Assembly: GCA_964230965.1 (NCBI GenBank)
Contig: CAXRJA010000059.1
Coordinates: 1 to 6,219 of the forward strand
DNA length: 6,219 nt
Origin: UBA8290 sp964230965
GTDB taxonomy: Bacteria > Bacillota_I > Bacilli_A > Acholeplasmatales > Acholeplasmataceae
Direction of reading: 5' to 3'
Below are positions 1-4,683 of the stretch, piece by piece. The stretch's first letter is position 1; every line of letters begins with the position of its first letter. The position numbers and the translations under genes are program-made. Below the pieces are notes generated by a model. The model ran no database searches, was not told the origin of the DNA, and saw only the letters and a program-made list of their open reading frames with translations.

Positions 1-6
1 ATTCAT
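1..6 (-). CDS. Possible first two codons of the next leftward gene (partial)
   Basis: Reading leftward, an ATG (6..4) followed by AAT lies ten bases after the acpP stop codon, and the window then ends. A purine-rich AAAAAGG precedes it, but only two bases separate that from the ATG, which is closer than usual for a ribosome binding site. In many Firmicutes acpP is followed directly by rnc (ribonuclease III), so a downstream gene in the same operon is expected. Two codons cannot identify it, and this may not be a start at all. Confidence 0.2.
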
Positions 7-16
7 CGCCTTTTTA

Positions 17-244
17 TTATTTGTTTTCTTCTAAATAACGTACAATGTCGCCAACTGATTTGATGGCTTGTGCTTGTTCATCAGAAACTGAGACATCAAA
101 TGTATCTTCTATTTTCATGATGAGTTCAACTGCATCAATAGAATCTGCACCTAAATCTTCAGATAATCTTGCTTCCATTGTGACGAGGTTTGCATCTACG
201 CTTAACTCTTCTACAATGATATCTTTGACTTGATCAAATACCAT
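17..244 (-). CDS. acpP: Acyl carrier protein
   Basis: This encodes a 75-residue acyl carrier protein, the small acidic cytosolic protein that carries growing acyl chains as thioesters on a 4'-phosphopantetheine arm during type II fatty-acid synthesis. The length is normal for the family. The attachment motif GADSID is at residues 32-37, with Ser35 as the serine modified by holo-ACP synthase. The usual motif is DSLD, and the Leu to Ile change is conservative. The acidic helix II (DAVELIMKIED) follows directly and is the typical docking surface for partner enzymes. The start is an ATG with a strong AAGGAGGA ribosome binding site six bases upstream. The gene has its own consensus promoter and lies downstream of malQ on the same strand, away from any fab genes visible here. 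Ten bases after its stop a further gene may begin. Identification is secure from sequence. Which fatty-acid enzymes it serves cannot be seen. Confidence 0.96.
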   Translation of the reverse strand: MVFDQVKDIIVEELSVDANLVTMEARLSEDLGADSIDAVELIMKIEDTFDVSVSDEQAQAIKSVGDIVRYLEENK

Positions 245-250
245 GTTACT

Positions 251-258
251 TCCTCCTT
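251..258 (-). promoter_or_regulatory. Strong ribosome binding site of acpP
   Basis: The leftward sequence AAGGAGGA is close to a full complement of the 3' end of 16S rRNA and sits six bases before the acpP ATG, which fixes that start. It partly overlaps a ten-base palindrome, CCTTATAAGG (255-264). Confidence 0.9.
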
Positions 259-275
259 ATAAGGTTAACGTAAGT

Positions 276-304
276 ATTATATATAAAAGCCTATGTTTTG
301 TCAA
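276..304 (-). promoter_or_regulatory. Perfect-consensus SigA-type promoter of acpP
   Basis: Reading leftward, a -35 box TTGACA (299-304) and a -10 box TATAAT (276-281) are separated by exactly 17 bases (282-298). All twelve positions match the housekeeping sigma consensus and the spacing is ideal. Transcription should start near 269, giving a leader of about 25 bases that contains the ribosome binding site. The -35 box begins only four bases after the malQ stop codon, so acpP has strong independent expression although malQ lies upstream on the same strand. Confidence 0.9.
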
Positions 305-308
305 TGGA

Positions 309-1805
309 TTATGACTCAATATATATTTCATCGCGTTGTTCTTTATGTCTTCCATAAAGCTTGGTGAGCATCGCTATTTTTCTTTGAAGTTGTATTGTAA
401 AATCTTTATGAACCGTTCTAAATCGCCAGTTTTTACCAATCGTAGATGGTTCATTCATACGACCTGCATCCCCTAATTCTAAATAGTCTTGAAAAGGTAT
501 GATGGCAATTTTTGATGGACATTTAAGTGTTTCTTTAATCAATCCATAAGTGACACTTTCTCTAGATCCAGTATTCGTGTATCTTAAGACATGTTTCTTT
601 GTTTTCGCATTCAAACGTTTAAACCATGATTTTGTTGTTTCGTTATCATGTGTCCCTGTATATGCAACTGTGTTGACTGGAAATCCATGTGGCAATGAGG
701 CATTATTACCTTCATCATAGAGTGCAAACTGTGTGAGTTTCATCCCTGGAAATCTGGTACTCTTGAGTAATTCAACAACGCGAGTTGTTACGCGACCTAA
801 ATCTTCTGCAATAATGTTGAGTTTCCCTAATCTAGATTCAATCGTTTGAAACAAATCATATCCTGGACCATCTAACCAAGTACCATGCCTTGCTGTTTTT
901 TCATGTGCAGGAATGCTGTAATAATGCTCAAATCCTATAAAATGATCGATACGAATCATGTCAAACAATTTAGATTGACTTGACATTCTATCAACCCAGA
1001 AATCATAATTGGTATGCTTTAAATAACCCCAATCATAAAGTGGATTTCCCCATAATTGTCCATCTTCAGAAAATCCATCCGGTGGAACACCAGCGACATG
1101 CATCATCTCTTTTTCATGATTGAGTTGAAACACTTGTGGTTGTGTCCAGACTTCACTAGAATCGTATGCTAAATAAATAGGAATATCCCCAATGATTTGA
1201 ATGCCTTTTTTGTTTGCATAATTTTTTAATAAAAACCATTGTTGATATGCTTTAAATTGTAAAAACTTATGAAATTCAATATCTTCATTAAGTTTGTCAT
1301 TATAATGCATTAATGCAAAATCATAGCGCATTTTAATATCTTCTGGCCATTGATTAAAAGGTGCACCATCAAAAAATCTTTTCAATGACATAAACAATGC
1401 GTAATCGTGTAACCATGATGCATGTCGATTCAAAAATTTCGTATATGCTTTATTTTTTTCAAATCTAAAGAATGCTTTTTTGAGAATTGGTAATCGATCC
1501 TCATATAAAGCACCGTAGTGAATATCTTTAGGGTTGACTTTGTGCATTACAATGTCTTTTTTAGTTAATAGTTTTTCTTGAATAAGTCTATCTAAATCAA
1601 TAAAATAATGATTGAGCGCATTTCCAGAAAATGTTTGATACGGTGAATCTCCATAAGACGTCGGCCCTAATGGTAAAATTTGCCAGTATGATTGCTTAGA
1701 TTTTTTCAAAAAATCAATAAATTGATATGCTGCATCACCAAACGTACCGATACCATATGGTCCAGGTAAGCTTGATATATGAAGCAAGATGCCACTACTT
1801 CTCAT
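309..1805 (-). CDS. malQ: 4-alpha-glucanotransferase (amylomaltase, GH77)
   Basis: This 498-residue cytosolic enzyme transfers alpha-1,4-glucan segments between maltooligosaccharides, releasing glucose and building longer chains. The N-terminus (RSSGILLHISSLPGPYGIG, residues 2-20) is the classic GH77 opening. The family's GDIPIYLAYDSSEVW segment is at 206-220. The catalytic residues are visible: nucleophile Asp287 in RIDHF (285-289), acid/base Glu334 in AEDLG (333-337) and Asp387 in GTHDNET (384-390). The RMNEPST...NWRFR segment near 449-462 is also typical. The protein is about 500 residues, as expected for the compact bacterial form, and has no signal peptide. I chose the ATG at 1805..1803 because GGAGG lies five bases upstream and the protein then begins as its homologues do. 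An in-frame TTG four codons earlier (1817) overlaps that ribosome binding site. The gene diverges from the GH13 gene and shares its operator region. No terminator is visible before acpP, so read-through is possible. Confidence 0.96.
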   Translation of the reverse strand: MRSSGILLHISSLPGPYGIGTFGDAAYQFIDFLKKSKQSYWQILPLGPTSYGDSPYQTFSGNALNHYFIDLDRLIQEKLLTKKDIVMHKVNPKDIHYGALYEDRLPILKKAFFRFEKNKAYTKFLNRHASWLHDYALFMSLKRFFDGAPFNQWPEDIKMRYDFALMHYNDKLNEDIEFHKFLQFKAYQQWFLLKNYANKKGIQIIGDIPIYLAYDSSEVWTQPQVFQLNHEKEMMHVAGVPPDGFSEDGQLWGNPLYDWGYLKHTNYDFWVDRMSSQSKLFDMIRIDHFIGFEHYYSIPAHEKTARHGTWLDGPGYDLFQTIESRLGKLNIIAEDLGRVTTRVVELLKSTRFPGMKLTQFALYDEGNNASLPHGFPVNTVAYTGTHDNETTKSWFKRLNAKTKKHVLRYTNTGSRESVTYGLIKETLKCPSKIAIIPFQDYLELGDAGRMNEPSTIGKNWRFRTVHKDFTIQLQRKIAMLTKLYGRHKEQRDEIYIES

Positions 1806-1810
1806 GAAGC

Positions 1811-1815
1811 CCTCC
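1811..1815 (-). promoter_or_regulatory. Ribosome binding site that decides the malQ start
   Basis: The leftward GGAGG lies five bases before the ATG at 1805..1803. The alternative in-frame TTG start (1817..1815) overlaps this site by one base, so the two starts are not compatible with the same signal and the ATG is preferred. Confidence 0.8.
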
Positions 1816-1839
1816 AATGTATCCCTTGATACCGTGCTT

Positions 1840-1850
1840 ATTGTAGCATA
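1840..1850 (-). promoter_or_regulatory. Extended -10 promoter of malQ
   Basis: Reading leftward, TATGCTACAAT fits the extended -10 pattern TRTGnTATAAT, with TACAAT as the -10 box (1840-1845; five of six match). The -35 region, near 1863-1868 at 17-base spacing, reads TATTTA and is poor, as extended -10 promoters tolerate. The transcript would start near 1833, about 28 bases before the malQ ATG. The operator at 1870-1883 lies immediately upstream of the -35 position. Confidence 0.6.
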
Positions 1851-1869
1851 AATTCAATAAAATAAATAA

Positions 1870-1883
1870 TGTTATCGGTTTCA
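1870..1883 (-). promoter_or_regulatory. LacI/CcpA-family operator (cre-like)
   Basis: Reading leftward, TGAAACCGATAACA matches every fixed position of the published Bacillus catabolite-responsive element consensus TGWAANCGNTNWCA. It has the central CG into which LacI-family hinge-helix leucines insert. The outer TG...CA and central CG are symmetric and the inner bases only partly so. It lies midway in the divergent region, touching the malQ -35 position on one side and overlapping a candidate -35 box of the GH13 gene (1880-1885) on the other. It could be bound by the LacI-family protein encoded at 3691-4659, by a CcpA homologue elsewhere, or by both. Sequence alone cannot choose between them. 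Confidence 0.72.
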
Positions 1884-1908
1884 TAATCTTTTGTTTTTCT
1901 CATATTAT
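1880..1908 (+). promoter_or_regulatory. Candidate promoter P1 of the GH13-lacI operon
   Basis: TTCATA (1880-1885, four of six matches to TTGACA) and TATTAT (1903-1908, five of six matches to TATAAT) are separated by 17 bases. The start would fall near 1915, giving a leader of about 25 bases with the ribosome binding site inside it. The -35 box overlaps the operator by four bases, so a bound repressor would block it. A competing -10 lies slightly downstream. Confidence 0.5.
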
Positions 1909-1913
1909 AAGCA

Positions 1914-1922
1914 TGATATAAT
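1914..1922 (+). promoter_or_regulatory. Candidate extended -10 promoter P2 of the GH13-lacI operon
   Basis: TGATATAAT is a perfect extended -10 (TGnTATAAT), with a weak -35 region (TTTTTC at 17-base spacing, 1894-1899). If used, the transcript would begin near 1929, at the GGAG of the ribosome binding site, leaving only about 11 bases of leader. That is unusually short, so it may instead be an accessory or fortuitous -10. Confidence 0.4.
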
Positions 1923-1928
1923 TGTATT

Positions 1929-1932
1929 GGAG
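1929..1932 (+). promoter_or_regulatory. Ribosome binding site that decides the GH13 start
   Basis: GGAG lies seven bases before the ATG at 1940. It supports that start over an in-frame TTG at 1922, which overlaps a -10 box and lies upstream of this site. Confidence 0.75.
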
Positions 1933-1939
1933 TAATAAT

Positions 1940-3694
1940 ATGAACAAACAAGCAATTTATCATCAAGCAAAATCTCATTTAAGTTATGCCTTTGATAAGG
2001 AAACATTACATATTCTCATTCAAACAGATAAATATGATGATTTATCCATGTCACTGATTCACGGAGATCCTTTTGAATGGAAAGATATTGACGGTACATT
2101 TTCGTGGGTACATCATATTTTAGAGATGTCCAAAAGGTATACAGATGATTTATATATTTACTATTTTTTAAGTATAAAACCATCACACAAGCGTACCAAA
2201 TATGCTTTTTTAATCAAAGAGGATGACCAAACATATTTATATGGCACACAAGGTATTAAACAAATCAATGATGGTGTCTTATTTAAAACGTATGACTTAA
2301 GTCATTATTTTAATTTCCCTTACTTAAATCATGAAGATGTCATGGATACACCTGCATGGCCAAAGCATATGGTCTGGTATCAAATATTTCCTGATCGTTT
2401 TTATACAGATGCGCCTAAAGAGGATTGGCATATCGAAAAAGTTCATAATGATTTACAAATGGGTGGGGATTTAAAAGGTATACAATCAAAAATACTTTAT
2501 CTCAAATCTTTAGGTATTCAAGGCATTTATTTTACTCCTATTTTCCATGCTTCATCCATGCATAAATATGACACCATTGATTATCATGTCATCGATCCTC
2601 AATTTGGAACAAATGAGGACTTTAAAGCACTTGTAAAATCATGTCATCAAAACGGTATTAAAGTGATGTTAGATGGCGTATTTAATCACTGTGGTTTCTT
2701 ACACCCAATGTTTCAAGATGTTGTTGTGAATGGTCCAGAATCTAAATATAAAGATTGTTTTTTTATACATGAATATCCAGTTGTTGATTTTGAATTGAAT
2801 GCTCAAGGAAAACCTAAAAGATATCCAAACAAAAAGAATCGCTATGAAACATTTGGATTCACACCGATGATGCCAAAATGGAACACATCACATCCTATCG
2901 TTGAAGCTTACTTATTAGATGTAATTACCTTTTGGATAAAGGAATATGATATTGACGGATGGCGACTCGATGTCTCTAATGAAGTGAGTCATGATTTTTT
3001 AAGAAAAATGAGAATTGCTGCACGAAATATAAAAAAAGATGCCTTCATTTTAGGTGAAAATTGGGATAGTTCTCTTCCTTGGTTACAAGGAGATCAAATG
3101 GATGCAGTCATGAATTATGATTTAAGTATACCAATTTGGAATTTTTTAGAACATCAAACGAATCACCAAACATTTTCAGAAGATATGCACAGGTATTTAG
3201 CGAGAACACCCAAACATGTGATTCAATCAATGTTTAATTTAGTGTGTTCACATGATACGATACGTATCAAAAAAAGACTCAATGATGATCCTAGAAGAAT
3301 GAAACTTGCATATTTACTCATATTTATTCAAGCAGGATCTCCAAATATTTATTATGGAGATGAAATTGGGATGACAGGGTTTCATGATCCAGATAATCGA
3401 AGACCGATGATTTGGGATGAAAAGAAACAAGACTTAAATATGCTGGAATTTATAAAGCAGTTAATTCACTTAAAACAAAACAATCCTTTATTGAATGTTG
3501 CGGATATAAAATTTGACAATCACGAGGATGTCCTTATTATGCATAAACATCTAAATCAGCAAACATTAATACTCATCATCAATAACAGTGAAAAATCCTT
3601 ACAACAATATCCTAGTACACATGGATATGAATGTTTGATGCAATCAGATGATGTATTATCCCCTTACAGCTATTTTTTAGGAGTTAGAAAATGA
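1940..3694 (+). CDS. GH13 alpha-glycosidase, neopullulanase/cyclomaltodextrinase/maltogenic amylase type
   Basis: This 584-residue enzyme is predicted to hydrolyse alpha-1,4 (possibly also alpha-1,6) bonds in maltodextrins, cyclodextrins or pullulan fragments. An N-terminal region (about 1-125) fits the CBM34-like beta domain of this GH13 subgroup, which usually mediates dimer formation. The TIM barrel begins at VWYQIFPDRF (145-154), with GGDLKGI at 175-181. Conserved regions follow: DGVFNH (245-250), MPKWN (311-315; the subgroup marker is usually MPKLN), GWRLDVSNEV (340-349, nucleophile Asp344), GENWD (372-376, acid/base Glu373) and CSHDT (436-440, Asp439). A C-terminal beta domain fills roughly 505-584. 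There is no signal peptide, so it acts in the cytosol. The gene diverges from malQ and overlaps the repressor gene by four bases (ATGA). Substrate preference within the subgroup cannot be read from sequence, so I give no gene symbol. Confidence 0.92.
   Translation: MNKQAIYHQAKSHLSYAFDKETLHILIQTDKYDDLSMSLIHGDPFEWKDIDGTFSWVHHILEMSKRYTDDLYIYYFLSIKPSHKRTKYAFLIKEDDQTYLYGTQGIKQINDGVLFKTYDLSHYFNFPYLNHEDVMDTPAWPKHMVWYQIFPDRFYTDAPKEDWHIEKVHNDLQMGGDLKGIQSKILYLKSLGIQGIYFTPIFHASSMHKYDTIDYHVIDPQFGTNEDFKALVKSCHQNGIKVMLDGVFNHCGFLHPMFQDVVVNGPESKYKDCFFIHEYPVVDFELNAQGKPKRYPNKKNRYETFGFTPMMPKWNTSHPIVEAYLLDVITFWIKEYDIDGWRLDVSNEVSHDFLRKMRIAARNIKKDAFILGENWDSSLPWLQGDQMDAVMNYDLSIPIWNFLEHQTNHQTFSEDMHRYLARTPKHVIQSMFNLVCSHDTIRIKKRLNDDPRRMKLAYLLIFIQAGSPNIYYGDEIGMTGFHDPDNRRPMIWDEKKQDLNMLEFIKQLIHLKQNNPLLNVADIKFDNHEDVLIMHKHLNQQTLILIINNSEKSLQQYPSTHGYECLMQSDDVLSPYSYFLGVRK
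3679..3683 (+). promoter_or_regulatory. Ribosome binding site of the LacI-family gene, inside the GH13 gene
   Basis: AGGAG lies seven bases before the ATG at 3691 and within the last codons of the GH13 gene. With the ATGA overlap it indicates coupled translation of the two genes. Confidence 0.8.
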
Positions 3695-4659
3695 AACCTA
3701 CTATTCGCGATGTAGCTAAAAAAGCAAATGTCTCAGTATCAACAGTTTCTAGAGTCATCAATAAAAAAGGGTATGTGCATGAACAAACCAAAGTACTTGT
3801 TGAAAAAATCATTGAAGAGTTAGGATTTATTCCAAATCAACTTGCACGTTCTCTCACGAATAGAAGTTCAAAAATTGTTGGTGTGATTGTGCCGCATATC
3901 GGTCATTCTTTTTATGGTGAATTGCTAGAAGGTATTGAAGTTCAAGCCTCTATATATGGCTATAAGATTATGTTCTGCCACACGCAAGATGATCCTAAAA
4001 GAGAATTAGAATATTTACAATTTTTTGAACAATATAACATAGAAGGCTTGATTATTGCCTCTAATTTCACGAATACTGAAAAATTATTAGAACTCAATAT
4101 TCCTGTGATTACTGTGGATCACATCTTAGACGAAACAATTCCATCGATCACTTCTAATAATATTAGAGGTGGACAACTAGCAGCGAAAAAACTCATTGAA
4201 GATGGGTGTAAAAACATTCTTGTCTTTAGAGGACCATCTTTCTTACTTACCACACATGAACGTACTACTGGATTTTTAAATGAGCTTGAATCACATGGGT
4301 TACATGCAGAAATTTATGATATGGATCTCATCAATCCAGATATCTTTATGATCGGTGAAATTATTCAATCTAAACCGAATGTCGATGGTATTTTCTGTTT
4401 TTCTGACACATTAGCATTTGTCGTAGTAAATTTACTGAAAGAAAAAGGTTTAAAAATTCCAAATGATATCAAAATCATTGGTTATGATAATACACCACAT
4501 GCAAAATGGATGTCACCAAGTATCACGACCATTCATCAATCCATAAATTTTATGGGAAAACAATCCTTTAATTTACTTAATAAACTCATTCATGGTGTTG
4601 AACTAGATACTCTTCATGATATTATCGATGTTTATTTAGTAGAACGAGAAACAGCATAA
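3691..4659 (+). CDS. LacI-family transcriptional regulator, probable maltodextrin repressor
   Basis: This 322-residue DNA-binding protein has standard LacI/GalR architecture. The N-terminal helix-turn-helix (residues 4-27, IRDVAKKANVSVSTVSRVIN) is followed by a hinge helix PNQLARSLTN (48-57), in which Leu55 matches the leucine that inserts at a central CpG. A periplasmic-binding-protein-like sugar sensor (about 61-322) includes VDHILDETIPSITSNNIRGG (142-161) and a GYDNTP segment (264-269). Its ATG overlaps the GH13 stop codon, so the two genes form one operon and are probably translationally coupled. The CpG-centred operator at 1870-1883 is a natural target, which would make the protein autoregulatory and put malQ under its control too. 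The position suggests a maltose- or maltodextrin-responsive repressor like MalR. The effector is inferred from neighbours only. It could instead be a CcpA-like global regulator, but the sugar-operon location argues against that. Confidence 0.93.
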   Translation: MKPTIRDVAKKANVSVSTVSRVINKKGYVHEQTKVLVEKIIEELGFIPNQLARSLTNRSSKIVGVIVPHIGHSFYGELLEGIEVQASIYGYKIMFCHTQDDPKRELEYLQFFEQYNIEGLIIASNFTNTEKLLELNIPVITVDHILDETIPSITSNNIRGGQLAAKKLIEDGCKNILVFRGPSFLLTTHERTTGFLNELESHGLHAEIYDMDLINPDIFMIGEIIQSKPNVDGIFCFSDTLAFVVVNLLKEKGLKIPNDIKIIGYDNTPHAKWMSPSITTIHQSINFMGKQSFNLLNKLIHGVELDTLHDIIDVYLVERETA

Positions 4660-4683
4660 AAAAAGCGCGATGCGCTTTTTTTT
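4658..4683. terminator. Bidirectional intrinsic terminator between the convergent genes
   Basis: A perfect inverted repeat has seven A (4658-4664), GCGC (4665-4668), a GAT loop (4669-4671), GCGC (4672-4675) and eight T (4676-4683). Rightward it ends the GH13-lacI operon with a U-run. Leftward the A-run becomes a U-run and can end the peptidase transcript. The A-run includes two bases of the lacI stop TAA (4657-4659), and the T-run includes two bases of the peptidase stop (4684..4682). The GC core is short at four pairs, extended by A-U pairs. Confidence 0.88.

Noticed and set aside
45..233. Rightward open frame antisense to acpP
   Set aside because: It lies wholly inside a clear acyl carrier protein gene, has no recognisable motif, and is a by-product of the opposite frame.
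1815..1817. In-frame TTG as the malQ start (four extra residues)
   Set aside because: It overlaps the GGAGG ribosome binding site of the ATG at 1805..1803, and the homologous N-terminus begins at that ATG.
1904..1909. Leftward TATAAT as a second malQ promoter
   Set aside because: The corresponding -35 region (about 1927-1932) reads CTCCAA leftward and is poor, and no TG extension at the proper spacing is present. The extended -10 at 1840-1850 is better placed.
1922..1924. In-frame TTG as the GH13 start (six extra residues)
   Set aside because: It overlaps a -10 box and precedes the GGAG at 1929-1932, which is correctly spaced only for the ATG at 1940.
3691..4659. LacI-family gene as the global regulator ccpA
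   Set aside because: It is embedded in and overlaps a sugar-specific operon, and its sensor domain lacks features I can tie to HPr(Ser-P) binding. A dedicated repressor is the simpler reading, though a search against CcpA families would be decisive.
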